NCBI GenBank assembly: GCA_947624855.1
Contig: CANQMC010000012.1
Location: 1 to 17,156, forward strand
DNA: 17,156 nucleotides
Source: an uncultured Bacilli bacterium
GTDB taxonomy: Bacteria > Bacillota_I > Bacilli_A > RF39 > UBA660
Direction: 5' to 3'
Shown here: positions 7,960 to 14,992 of the stretch, piece by piece
Layout of the letters: every line of letters starts with the position of its first letter
Position numbering within the stretch: position 1 is the first letter of the stretch
Translations under genes and position numbers: made by a program
The notes under the pieces: generated by a model
What the model saw: the letters and a program-made list of their open reading frames with translations, nothing else
Database searches by the model: none
What the model was told of the DNA's origin: nothing

Positions 7960-8490
7960 CTAATTTAAATAATCATCATTTAATGAATTTACTTCTAAAT
8001 CATTATCTTCCTCGTTAATATCTTCAATAACATCATAATCGTCAGCATCATCTTCAACACTAACTTTAATCATAGTATTTCCCACAATTTCGACACCTAA
8101 TTCTTTTTCAATAGCTAAATTAACTTGACCAGAGTTAATATGAACATCAGTTACTGTTGGTTGATTAAGACTCCTTACTATTATTTCAGATGCATCAGTT
8201 ATTTTAGCACCATCTTTAAGTCTTACATTCATATTATCTTCATAGGTAAATCTTTTGGTAGTAACCGCTGTTTTTGTATCATTATTATAAGAATACCAAA
8301 CATTAACATCAAATGAACCATTAATATGAACAATTCCGTTTTGATTATGACCTTCAAAACTATGATTTATAACCCAACAACCTAAAATAGTATCTGGTGT
8401 TTCTTCAGGGCTTATAATAAAATTAGAAACACTGTTTTTTTTAGCTTTACCAACCACAGCTTTGGTAACTATCTCTTTAAAACTTGCCAA
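7960..8490 (-). CDS. cotE: CotE-like outer spore coat morphogenetic protein
   Basis: In Bacillus, CotE forms the ring that organises the outer spore coat. The 176-aa product follows CotE closely in recalled motif order: EIVTKAVVGK at 6-15, TISPE-like IISPEETPDTILGCWVINH at about 25-43, FDVNVWYSYNNDTKT at 60-74, then SLNQPTV and the EVVGET-like VEIVGNTMIKV segment. It ends in an acidic tail (DDADDYDVIEDINEEDNDLE), also typical of CotE. Length is close to the Bacillus protein (about 180 aa). AGGAGG lies 7 nt before the ATG. It diverges from the HIT gene. Either the organism can sporulate or has sporulating ancestry, or the protein has been repurposed; this window holds no other sporulation gene. 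Confidence 0.87.
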   Translation of the reverse strand: MASFKEIVTKAVVGKAKKNSVSNFIISPEETPDTILGCWVINHSFEGHNQNGIVHINGSFDVNVWYSYNNDTKTAVTTKRFTYEDNMNVRLKDGAKITDASEIIVRSLNQPTVTDVHINSGQVNLAIEKELGVEIVGNTMIKVSVEDDADDYDVIEDINEEDNDLEVNSLNDDYLN

Positions 8491-8539
8491 TTTTATTCCT
8501 CCTCTATTTTAATCTATGCAAGACTATGATAAAAGTACA

Positions 8540-8586
8540 CTTTTTTTCAAAAAAAGATAGTTAAAACCTAATAAGTTTGATATAAT
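8540..8586 (+). promoter_or_regulatory. Extended -10 promoter of the HIT gene, with upstream A/T palindrome
   Basis: TATAAT at 8581-8586 is preceded by TG plus one base (TGATATAAT), an extended -10 element. The -35 region is weak (TAGTTA at 8558-8563). The palindrome C-T7-C-A7-G at 8540-8556 lies upstream and could act as an UP element or as a structure shared with the divergent cotE gene. Confidence 0.7.
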
Positions 8587-8602
8587 TAATTTAGGTGATA
8601 AT

Positions 8603-8977
8603 ATGGATTGTATTTTTTGTAAAATTGCAAATAAAGAAATTGCAAGTAGAATTTTATATGAAGATGATTTAGTAATGGTTATTATGGATGCTAATCCTGT
8701 AAGTAATGGGCATGCTTTAGTTATTCCTAAAAAACATTATACTGACTTTTTAGAAATGGATGATGATTTATTAAAACATATGTTTAAGATTGCTAAAGAA
8801 ATTGGGCCAAAAAATATGGATATTTTAAAAGCTAAATCTCTTACTTTATTAATTAATTATGGAGATGATCAAACTGTTAAACATTTACATTTACATTTAA
8901 TTCCTGATTATTTAAAATCTGTTAAAAATCCCAATATAAAAGAAATAGAAGATGTTTATGATCTTCTTCATAATTAG
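8603..8977 (+). CDS. hinT: HIT (histidine triad) family nucleotide hydrolase
   Basis: Members hydrolyse nucleoside phosphoramidates such as AMP-lysine, or related adenylates, in the cytoplasm. The 124-aa product begins MDCIFCKIANKEI, with a zinc-type CxxC at 3-6. It has NPVSNGHALVIPKKH at 31-45 and the triad HLHLHLIP with His94, His96 and His98. The C-terminus is shorter than many HINT proteins, and the usual Arg after IP is Asp. AGGTGA supports the ATG at 8603. It is the only plus-strand gene in the window and has its own promoter and terminator. Confidence 0.93.
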   Translation: MDCIFCKIANKEIASRILYEDDLVMVIMDANPVSNGHALVIPKKHYTDFLEMDDDLLKHMFKIAKEIGPKNMDILKAKSLTLLINYGDDQTVKHLHLHLIPDYLKSVKNPNIKEIEDVYDLLHN

Positions 8978-9001
8978 AAATCTATTTGATTTCTTTTTTT
9001 T
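8976..9001 (+). terminator. Intrinsic terminator of the HIT gene
   Basis: AGAAATC-TATTT-GATTTCT forms a 7-bp stem with a 5-nt loop, followed by T8. It starts on the TAG stop codon. Confidence 0.9.
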
Positions 9002-9005
9002 CAAA

Positions 9006-9025
9006 TAAAAAAGAGAATACTCTCT
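9006..9025 (-). terminator. Intrinsic terminator of the recD2 operon
   Basis: On the minus strand AGAGA-GTAT-TCTCT is a 5-bp stem with a 4-nt loop followed by T6, overlapping the TAG stop of the 51-aa ORF. It lies within 5 nt of the opposing HIT terminator, so each convergent operon has its own stop. Confidence 0.75.
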
Positions 9026-9179
9026 ATTTCATGGAATTTATTTTGCTACTAGCCATGTCCATTGCATTATTTACTAATTTAGTAGCTTTATTTTTTGTTT
9101 GTTTATTAGTAAGAGCAATAGCCATCATACCAGCTCCGGCAGCCATAGCAATAAGACTTCCGACCATCATTTTTTTCAT
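9024..9179 (-). CDS. 51-aa Met/Ala-rich single-span membrane protein
   Basis: A short ORF starting MKKMMVGSLIAMAAGAGMMA and ending MASSKINSMK. About residues 6-23 are a hydrophobic Gly/Ala/Met helix, followed by a Lys/Asn-rich soluble tail. Nine of 51 residues are Met. The start has GAGGTG 6-7 nt upstream. It lies 28 nt after recD2 on the same strand, and a terminator starts at its stop codon, so it is the last gene of that operon. The layout resembles YtxH-like small membrane proteins, but I cannot assign a family or function. The opposite-strand reading of this stretch has no ribosome binding site. Confidence 0.8.
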   Translation of the reverse strand: MKKMMVGSLIAMAAGAGMMAIALTNKQTKNKATKLVNNAMDMASSKINSMK

Positions 9180-9207
9180 GATTTCCACCTCATTAGTATT
9201 ATGAACT

Positions 9208-11403
9208 TTAATTATTAAATTTATGCACTAATTTATCTTTTAGGCTAGTTTTTCTGGTACTAGCATAATCATTATTAACCGCCATCATAAAAAATTTAGG
9301 TTCGCCTATTATAACTAAACTTTTTTTGGCTCGAGATACTCCTGTATATATTAATTTATTATATAACATTTTATAATACCCTTTAGCTATTGGTAAAATA
9401 ACATGAGAAAATTCACTTCCTTGGCTCTTATGAATTGTTATGGCATAGGCATGTTTTATATCGTGCATTTCTTCTTTAGTATATTCAACTTTATTTCCTT
9501 CAAAATCAATAATTATACTTTCTTTATTATGAGAACTTTTAGGAATTATTTTTTTAATAAAACCAATATCACCATTAAATACATTACAATCAGGATTATT
9601 TTGAAGTTGTAAGACTTTATCATTTTCTCTAAAAATTACTTCTCCTATTTTTAATTCTTTTTTATTAAGAGAGGCTGGATTAAATAATTCTTGAAGAGTT
9701 ATATTTAAATTGTCTATACCATTTTCACCTTTATACATCGGTGCTAATATTTGAATATCATTTTCATTTAAACCTTTATTTTTACTCATTAAACATATTT
9801 TTTTAATCATTTCTTTAATATGAGCACTATCGACACTTAAAAAATTATAATCATCTTTTTGGGTTGTAAAATCTTCCGAAATTTCTTTATTTTTGATTTC
9901 TAAAGCAAGATATGGAATATAAGAATTACTACTTTGACGATATATTTGTTCTAATGGACAAAATGAAAATAAATCACTGGCAATTAAATCACTTAAGATT
10001 AAACCAGGTCCTACTGATGGAAGTTGAAAAACATCACCTACCATGATTAATTGAACACTGCTTTTGATACCTTTTAATAAAGCATTAAATAAATTTAAAT
10101 CGATCATACTCATTTCATCGACAATTATTAAATTTTCATGAGATTTATGAAATTCATTTACTCCAAAATTATTAGATTCTTTATTCCATTTTAAATAACG
10201 ATGAATAGTCATCGCTGGCATACCAGTTGTTTGACTCATTTTTTTGCTAGCACGACCTGTAGGCGCTAATAAAACAATATTACTTAAAGCTTCCATAGGC
10301 GAAAAATTATGAAGTTTTATATATAATTTGACTATAGCATTTATAATAGTAGTTTTACCAGTTCCTGGTCCTCCTGAAATAATAGTTATTTTATTTTCTA
10401 ATGCATTTTTTATAGCTTTTTTTTGATCAATATTATAAATTACATTTAATTCTTGTTCTAATTTTGCTATTTCTTCTTCAAAACTATATATTGGTGTTTT
10501 AGTACTATTAATATTAAAAAGATTATTTACAATATCTTCTTCAGCATCATATAACTCAGTTAAATAATACATATTATCTTTTAAAACTACTTTATTAGTT
10601 TCTTCTAAATTATAAATAGCTTCTTCAAAAGCAATATCATCTAATAATAAATCAAATTCTCGTTTTAAAGCATCTTTTATTTCACTTTCATAATAAAAAG
10701 TATCACCTGTGTTAAAACTTAATCTTTTCATTACTTCTAATATACAAGCTTTTATTCTTACTTCATCATATTCATTATGATTTTTTTGATAAATAAGATC
10801 TATTTTATTAAAATCTAATATTTCACTTAAAATATATAAATCTGATTCTATAATATATTTGGTTGCTTCTTGATATTTTTTATAAATTCTAGTAGCCTCG
10901 GCGATTGAAAAACCTAATTCTTTTAATTTTAATAAACAATCATCAGCATCAGAATAAGCAATTATCGAATCTCTAATAGTTTTAGCTTTAGCTACACTTA
11001 TTCCAGAAATATTTAATAAAGCTGATTCATCTTCTTTAATAATTTTTAAAGCATCTGTTCCTAAAGCTTTAACTATTTTTTGAGCATTTTTTTCACCACA
11101 ACCTTTAATTAAAGAACTAGATAAAAATTCAATTAAAGCAGCATCACTAGTTAATTCTTCTTTTTTATAACTATCTACTTTATATTGAAAACCAAATCTT
11201 TCATGTTTTAAGGGAGATCCATATAAAATAAAAGTTTCTTCAGTATTTATATCTAAAAAAGTTCCTGTTATGGTTACAGTTTTATTTTCATATTCAACCA
11301 TTTTTAAATCATTGGTTTCTTTAACTTTAAAAACTGCGACAACATAGCCGTTTTCTTTATTATGATAAATAATATTACGAATTTTACCTTTTATATAATT
11401 CAT
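9208..11403 (-). CDS. recD2: RecD2 5'-3' DNA helicase (SF1B)
   Basis: An ATP-dependent helicase of the RecBC-independent RecD2 type, involved in DNA repair and replication-fork maintenance. The 731-aa product has an N-terminal OB-like region, then helix-hairpin-helix elements near 99-115 and 132-145. Helicase motifs follow in order: Walker A GGPGTGKT at 344-351, motif II IVDEMSMID at about 427-435, motif III GDVFQLPSVGPG at 456-467, AITIHKSQGSEF at about 654-665, and motif VI YTGVSRAKK at 686-694. Length is normal. GGAGATT precedes the ATG. It has its own promoter inside the end of mtaB and a hairpin in the leader. A 51-aa membrane-protein gene follows 28 nt downstream. Confidence 0.96.
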   Translation of the reverse strand: MNYIKGKIRNIIYHNKENGYVVAVFKVKETNDLKMVEYENKTVTITGTFLDINTEETFILYGSPLKHERFGFQYKVDSYKKEELTSDAALIEFLSSSLIKGCGEKNAQKIVKALGTDALKIIKEDESALLNISGISVAKAKTIRDSIIAYSDADDCLLKLKELGFSIAEATRIYKKYQEATKYIIESDLYILSEILDFNKIDLIYQKNHNEYDEVRIKACILEVMKRLSFNTGDTFYYESEIKDALKREFDLLLDDIAFEEAIYNLEETNKVVLKDNMYYLTELYDAEEDIVNNLFNINSTKTPIYSFEEEIAKLEQELNVIYNIDQKKAIKNALENKITIISGGPGTGKTTIINAIVKLYIKLHNFSPMEALSNIVLLAPTGRASKKMSQTTGMPAMTIHRYLKWNKESNNFGVNEFHKSHENLIIVDEMSMIDLNLFNALLKGIKSSVQLIMVGDVFQLPSVGPGLILSDLIASDLFSFCPLEQIYRQSSNSYIPYLALEIKNKEISEDFTTQKDDYNFLSVDSAHIKEMIKKICLMSKNKGLNENDIQILAPMYKGENGIDNLNITLQELFNPASLNKKELKIGEVIFRENDKVLQLQNNPDCNVFNGDIGFIKKIIPKSSHNKESIIIDFEGNKVEYTKEEMHDIKHAYAITIHKSQGSEFSHVILPIAKGYYKMLYNKLIYTGVSRAKKSLVIIGEPKFFMMAVNNDYASTRKTSLKDKLVHKFNN

Positions 11404-11421
11404 GTTTAATCTCCTTATTAA

Positions 11422-11442
11422 AAAGCCAATTATTTAGGCTTT
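11422..11442 (-). terminator. Hairpin with short T tract ahead of recD2 (mtaB terminator or leader attenuator)
   Basis: On the minus strand AAAGCC-TAAATAATT-GGCTTT is a 6-bp stem with a 9-nt loop, followed by T's then AATAAGGAG, the recD2 ribosome binding site. It lies downstream of the predicted recD2 start of transcription near 11460, so it would be inside the recD2 leader as well as after mtaB. Confidence 0.55.
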
Positions 11443-11466
11443 AATTTTTAATTATCATTAATATTT

Positions 11467-11495
11467 ATTATATACTTATTTTAGAATTTTGGCAA
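11467..11495 (-). promoter_or_regulatory. SigA-type promoter of recD2
   Basis: TTGCCA (11490-11495), 17-nt spacer, TATAAT (11467-11472) on the minus strand. The -35 element lies in the last codons of mtaB. The match is 5 of 6 and 6 of 6. Confidence 0.75.
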
Positions 11496-12744
11496 GCAGA
11501 ATATTATTTTCAATACTAGTTATTGTAACATGATAAAATTTATTTAGTTCTAGTTTTCCTTCAATAAAAACTTTTAAATAATTAGAAGTATGACCTATTG
11601 TATAATTTTGATAATATTCTTCTGTTAATACTTCTACTTCTTTATTTAAAAATAATTCATTATATTGTTGCTCTAAAACTTTTGATAATTCTAATAATTT
11701 GTGGGCTCTTTCTTTTTTTATTTTACCATCTATTTGAGGCATTAAACTAGAAGCAGTTCCACTTCTTAAAGAATATGGAAATACATGAATTTTACTAAAT
11801 TTAATTTCTTGACAAAAATTTAAATATTTAGTAAATTCTTCTTCGGTTTCATAAGGATGACCTACAATTGCATCAGTAGTTATAGAAATATTAGGTCTTA
11901 TAGCTCTTATTTCGTTAATTTTAGCTTTAAAATAAGCTGTATCATATTTCCTATTCATTCTTTTTAAAACGGTATCACTACCACTTTGAAGAGGTATATG
12001 AAGATGATCACATATTTTAGGTATATCTTTTAAAGTTTCTAAAAATTTTTTATTTAATTCTGTTATTTCAATACTTGATATTCTAATTCTTTTTAAATTT
12101 TCGATTTTATTTAATTCTCTTAATAAATCACTTAAATCATGATTATTAGAATTATAAGAACCTGTATGAATACCTGTTAATACTATTTCTTGATGGTTAT
12201 TAGCAACAAGTATTTTCGCTTCTTCAATTACATCTAAAAAATCTTTACTTCTGATATCGCCTCTAGTATAAGGTATTATACAATAAGAGCAAAAATTATT
12301 GCATCCATCTTGAATTTTAATAAATGCTCTAGTATGACTAGTAAATTTTTTAACATGCATATTTTCAAATTCCAAAGCACGATTATTATTAAAATAAATA
12401 TAATTGGTTTTATTTTCTAAATAATTATTTATTAATGTAACTATTTTACTTTTATTTTGATTACCTATTAAAATATTTATATCTAAATCTTGATATTTAG
12501 CTTGATTATTTTGAGCACTGCAACCACACACGACTAAAATGCTATCTTTATTTTCTCTTCTTTCTTTTCGAATTATTTTTAAAGATTTAGAATCAGCCAT
12601 ATTGGTTACACTACATGTATTTATAATGATAATATCGGGTTTTTCTTCATCATAAATAAAACTATTTTTCAATAGTTCTTCTTTAATATATTCACTTTCA
12701 TATGTATTTACTTTACAGCCTAAAGTTATTATTTTAAATTTCAT
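11476..12744 (-). CDS. mtaB: tRNA t6A37 methylthiotransferase MtaB
   Basis: A radical-SAM enzyme that adds a methylthio group to N6-threonylcarbamoyladenosine 37 of ANN-decoding tRNAs. The 422-aa product starts with TLGCKVNTYES, the MtaB-type N-terminus. The auxiliary-cluster cysteines are Cys10, Cys44 and one of Cys73/Cys75. The radical-SAM motif CNNFCSYC places Cys148, Cys152 and Cys155. LTGIHTGSY, LHIPLQSGSDTVLKRMNRKY and TDAIVGHPYETEEEF follow, and a short TRAM-like C-terminal region ends the protein. MiaB (i6A substrate) is the alternative, but the GCKVN start and length favour MtaB. GGGGGGA precedes the start. It lies 19 nt after the unknown membrane-anchored gene, in the same operon. 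Confidence 0.92.
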   Translation of the reverse strand: MKFKIITLGCKVNTYESEYIKEELLKNSFIYDEEKPDIIIINTCSVTNMADSKSLKIIRKERRENKDSILVVCGCSAQNNQAKYQDLDINILIGNQNKSKIVTLINNYLENKTNYIYFNNNRALEFENMHVKKFTSHTRAFIKIQDGCNNFCSYCIIPYTRGDIRSKDFLDVIEEAKILVANNHQEIVLTGIHTGSYNSNNHDLSDLLRELNKIENLKRIRISSIEITELNKKFLETLKDIPKICDHLHIPLQSGSDTVLKRMNRKYDTAYFKAKINEIRAIRPNISITTDAIVGHPYETEEEFTKYLNFCQEIKFSKIHVFPYSLRSGTASSLMPQIDGKIKKERAHKLLELSKVLEQQYNELFLNKEVEVLTEEYYQNYTIGHTSNYLKVFIEGKLELNKFYHVTITSIENNILLAKILK

Positions 12745-12763
12745 TTAAATCCCCCCAAAGTTT

Positions 12764-13258
12764 TTAATTTAATGTTTGTTGTAAGGTTTTTAAAGCTTGT
12801 AAAAAGGCCTCTTCTTTTTCATAAGAAATAACTGTTACATGGATATCTCTTTTTTCTTCTATTTCTTTATTGGTTAAATTATCTAAATCTACTTTTTTAA
12901 TAGTTAAATCATCCATATTTTCTTCTTCACTATAATTTATAGCAAAATCATTTTTCTTGGATAATAATTCTTCATAACTTATAATAGCTTTTTCTTCTTG
13001 TTCTTCTTCATAATTATTTAAATTAATGGTGCTAGGTTCAGAAGCTTCTAAAGCCGCGGTTATTTCTTTTAATTTTTCAGCTTCGGTTTTAGGTTCCTCG
13101 ATTAAAGGTTCGTTACTTATTTCTTCGTATTTATTTTCTTCAATAAAATAAACTAAAGTGATTACAAGGAGCATTAAGGCTAAAACCGCAAAAAAGAAAA
13201 CTATATCGACAAATTCTAGAGATTTTATAAAACTTATAACATCATAAATAATACTCAT
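12764..13258 (-). CDS. Membrane-anchored acidic protein of unknown function
   Basis: I do not recognise this gene. The 164-aa product has one transmembrane helix near residues 17-34 (about VDIVFFFAVLALMLLVITLV), followed by a long acidic, Glu-rich soluble region with probable helical or coiled character. A distinct C-terminal block (DIHVTVISYEKEEAFLQALKTLQQTLN) could be a small domain. The frame is open to a GTG at 13270, but GTGGTGA sits correctly for the ATG at 13258, and the same AGGTGATAA-type spacing is used by the HIT gene. It is the first gene of the operon with mtaB, with a promoter at 13277-13305. Topology (short N-terminus, then membrane, then acidic domain) resembles EzrA- or GpsB-neighbourhood adaptor proteins only in general form. 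Confidence 0.75.
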   Translation of the reverse strand: MSIIYDVISFIKSLEFVDIVFFFAVLALMLLVITLVYFIEENKYEEISNEPLIEEPKTEAEKLKEITAALEASEPSTINLNNYEEEQEEKAIISYEELLSKKNDFAINYSEEENMDDLTIKKVDLDNLTNKEIEEKRDIHVTVISYEKEEAFLQALKTLQQTLN

Positions 13259-13276
13259 ATTTATCACCACATCTAT

Positions 13277-13305
13277 ATTTTATCAAATAATTTTAGAACT
13301 TTAAA
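13277..13305 (-). promoter_or_regulatory. Promoter of the unknown-mtaB operon
   Basis: TTTAAA (13300-13305), 17-nt spacer, TAAAAT (13277-13282) on the minus strand, with an extended TGA before the -10 (TGATAAAAT). Confidence 0.65.
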
Positions 13306-13341
13306 GTATTTACATGTATTTAGCATATATTTTACACTTTT

Positions 13342-14580
13342 TTATTTTTCATTTATTTTATAAGGATTATCTATAGTTCCATCACCAGTTACAGTTACTT
13401 TTTTAATAATATTTATGACGGGTCTTAATCCTCGATATAAATTACCACTCGTAGAATCAATTATTTTACCTGATGAATTAACGGCAAAAGGATAATAATT
13501 GCCATCTTTGGTTTTAGATAAATTGGATGTCCACCACACATTATTGATATCTTTATTATATAAATAATAACTAGTATTATCATCTTCAAAATTAGCTCCA
13601 GCATAAACTACTTCATCGGCAGTTATTAAACCAATTTTACTGCTGTAACTTTCTCCTAAACAATTAAATGTAGGTATTTTATTACTTACAAGTCTAGAGT
13701 TAGCATTATAAGTTTTATTAATATTACTTCCACTTCCCGCATTTTCAACACAAAATTTAGAAGTTAATATATAATTATCATAATTAGTTAAAGTACTTTC
13801 ATAAAAAGAATTTAAACTTTCATTTATTGTTAATTTTTCATAATTTTCAAGATCTTTAAAAGTAGAATTATAATTAGTTAATTCATTAGATAATTTATTT
13901 AAAATTAATTTAACAGTACCATTACCATTAATTCTTACTATTCGCCATGAAGTACCTGCAAATTCAACATAATTATTGGGAACATTACCTCTAAAATAAT
14001 AAGTTAAACCATAATCATCAATATCTTCAATTAAACCTTCATTAGTTGTAGCAATATTAGTTCCTACTTTAGTGCTAGGTTTTTCTTTTATTTCATTATC
14101 ATTAATTATTGTTGATGCAAAATATTCTTCTAATTCATTTACTTTATTAATTTTTAATTTAAAAGCAGTATTATTAATATTAGTTATTTTAAATGTATAA
14201 TTATGAGTAACTCCTGCTTTAATTAAAATATTATCAGCTAAAATATTGTTATTTTCATCGATATTAGTATTAGTTATTTTTATATCAGCTTCTTTTGATG
14301 TTATTTCATATATAATATCATGATTAAATCTTTTTAATTCATCATAAGTTATTTCATAATAAATATCTTTAGAACCACTGTTGGTTACTGAAAAAGTATA
14401 AGTTCCATCATGAGAAATTGTATTACTATCAATATAATTTATAGATAAATCATCGACCACTACTACTTCGGTACCCGAATTAATTACTTTATCATAAAAA
14501 AGATAAGCAATGCCTATAAAACCACAGATTGCTATTAAAAAACCAATAAAAGTTAAACTTCTTTTATAAATTATTTTCAT
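13342..14580 (-). CDS. Membrane-anchored surface protein with DUF6273-like C-terminal domain
   Basis: The 412-aa product has an N-terminal membrane anchor at about 8-28, a middle beta-rich region (about 40-150) with N/T/I-rich composition, and a C-terminal module from about 189. The module's landmarks are YYFRGNVPNNYVEFAGTSWR, KIGLITADEVVYAG, NVWWTSN, and the end GLRPVINI followed by VTVTGDGTIDNPYKI. This pattern is common in gut Firmicutes surface proteins and looks like a C-type-lectin/formylglycine-enzyme-like fold (inference). Cys277 and Cys307 could form a disulfide. The C-terminus is paralogous to the partial protein at the right edge (GGVRPVINL...GSGIISSPYTV). The AAAAGGGGAAATTATT-ATG start region is nearly the same as that of the 1292-aa surface gene. 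Function unknown; probably adhesion or ligand binding. Confidence 0.8.
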   Translation of the reverse strand: MKIIYKRSLTFIGFLIAICGFIGIAYLFYDKVINSGTEVVVVDDLSINYIDSNTISHDGTYTFSVTNSGSKDIYYEITYDELKRFNHDIIYEITSKEADIKITNTNIDENNNILADNILIKAGVTHNYTFKITNINNTAFKLKINKVNELEEYFASTIINDNEIKEKPSTKVGTNIATTNEGLIEDIDDYGLTYYFRGNVPNNYVEFAGTSWRIVRINGNGTVKLILNKLSNELTNYNSTFKDLENYEKLTINESLNSFYESTLTNYDNYILTSKFCVENAGSGSNINKTYNANSRLVSNKIPTFNCLGESYSSKIGLITADEVVYAGANFEDDNTSYYLYNKDINNVWWTSNLSKTKDGNYYPFAVNSSGKIIDSTSGNLYRGLRPVINIIKKVTVTGDGTIDNPYKINEK

Positions 14581-14601
14581 AATAATTTCCCCTTTTAATT
14601 T

Positions 14602-14630
14602 AGTATACCGAGAATTAGAATAATTGTCAA
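14602..14630 (-). promoter_or_regulatory. Proximal SigA promoter (P3) of the 412-aa surface gene
   Basis: TTGACA (14625-14630), 17-nt spacer, TATACT (14602-14607) on the minus strand. The predicted start near 14595 gives a leader of about 15 nt carrying the AAAGGGGAA ribosome binding site. Confidence 0.88.
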
Positions 14631-14669
14631 TTTATACTTTTAAAAATGCTTTATTTTGACATTTTATTT

Positions 14670-14739
14670 ATATGCGTTAATAATTTTAATTTATAACTTT
14701 AATTTTATTATATTCTAAACATTTAGTTTTTTCGCATAT
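14670..14739 (-). repeat. Leader between P2 and P3 with a distal 7-bp inverted repeat
   Basis: ATATGCG (14670-14676) and CGCATAT (14733-14739) are inverted across 56 nt of almost pure A/T. CGTTAAT is directly repeated at 14675-14681 and 14744-14750. RNA started at P2 would begin with one arm of the inverted repeat. There is no ORF longer than a few codons and no terminator between P2 and P3, so P2 probably gives a longer leader for the surface gene. Confidence 0.35.
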
Positions 14740-14748
14740 TTCACGTTA

Positions 14749-14777
14749 ATTATATCAATTAATATTATAAGTGTCAA
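14749..14777 (-). promoter_or_regulatory. Perfect consensus SigA promoter (P2)
   Basis: TTGACA (14772-14777), 17-nt spacer, TATAAT (14749-14754) on the minus strand. TGA immediately precedes the -10. It starts directly after the T tract of the repeat-RNA terminator. The predicted transcription start is near 14742. Confidence 0.9.
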
Positions 14778-14811
14778 ACAAAAAATTAGAGATTAAACTT
14801 AAACTCTAATT
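14778..14811 (-). terminator. Strong, probably bidirectional intrinsic terminator of the repeat RNA
   Basis: AATTAGAG and CTCTAATT (14784-14791 and 14804-14811) form an 8-bp perfect stem with a 12-nt loop. The minus strand continues TTTTGTTT. On the plus strand the stem is followed by C then T6, so it may work in both directions. Confidence 0.88.
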
Positions 14812-14820
14812 CTTTTTTAA

Positions 14821-14940
14821 GTTCCTGTTTTCGGTTAGGCCGGAATCACCGCTTTTATTAAATTCCTGTTTTCGGTTTGGTCGGAATCACCGCTTTTATT
14901 AAGTTCCTATTTTTGGTTAGGTTGGAATCACCGCTTTTTT
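14821..14940. repeat. Three tandem 41/41/38-bp repeats
   Basis: Copies lie at 14821-14861, 14862-14902 and 14903-14940. On the plus strand each runs GTTCCT, then TTTTCGGTTAGGCC (varying), GGAATCACCGC and TTTTATTAA. Copies 1 and 2 differ at only a few positions; copy 3 is more diverged and ends in T's. G+C is about 44% in copy 1, clearly above the surroundings. There are no spacers between copies, so this is not a CRISPR array. Confidence 0.95.
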
Positions 14941-14963
14941 ATTGCACTTTTAAGTACATTTTA

Positions 14964-14992
14964 ATTTTAACATAAGGAATTTATTTTGTCAA
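14964..14992 (-). promoter_or_regulatory. SigA promoter (P1) of the repeat RNA
   Basis: TTGACA (14987-14992), 17-nt spacer, TAAAAT (14964-14969) on the minus strand, with an extended TGT before the -10. It starts only 4 nt after the stop codon of the HerA-like gene. Confidence 0.85.

Larger units (their letters stand above)
14778..14957 (-). ncRNA. Candidate small RNA made of three tandem repeats
   Basis: A transcription unit without an ORF. A consensus promoter (14964-14992) predicts a start near 14957. The transcript would run through three tandem copies of a 38-41-nt repeat and stop at the terminator at 14784-14811, about 180 nt in all. In RNA sense each copy contains GCGGUGAUUCC, a 6-nt variable stretch, AACC(G/A), an A-rich stretch and AGGAA(C/U). 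GGU can pair with ACC and UUCC with GGAA in interleaved order, so each copy could fold as a small H-type pseudoknot. These pairings survive the differences between copies. I recognise no known RNA family. Existence as an RNA is inferred from the promoter-repeat-terminator layout. Confidence 0.6.

Noticed and set aside
8491..8560. Sporulation sigma-E type promoter for cotE (CATAGATT on the minus strand)
   Set aside because: The -10-like octamer fits loosely but no matching -35 is present at the required distance, and no convincing SigA promoter is seen either.
8986..9204. Plus-strand 72-aa ORF
   Set aside because: It starts inside the HIT terminator without a ribosome binding site and is the shadow of the minus-strand 51-aa gene at 9024-9179.
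14821..14940. Possible CRISPR array
   Set aside because: The units are directly adjacent with no unique spacers and there are no cas genes, so this is a plain tandem repeat.
14821..14940. Possible integron attC sites (GTTAGGC core) or T-box-like elements (GGAATCACCGC)
   Set aside because: Only some copies fit the attC core, the unit is too short, and no integrase is seen. The T-box resemblance is limited to a few bases, has no stem I, and faces no plus-strand gene.
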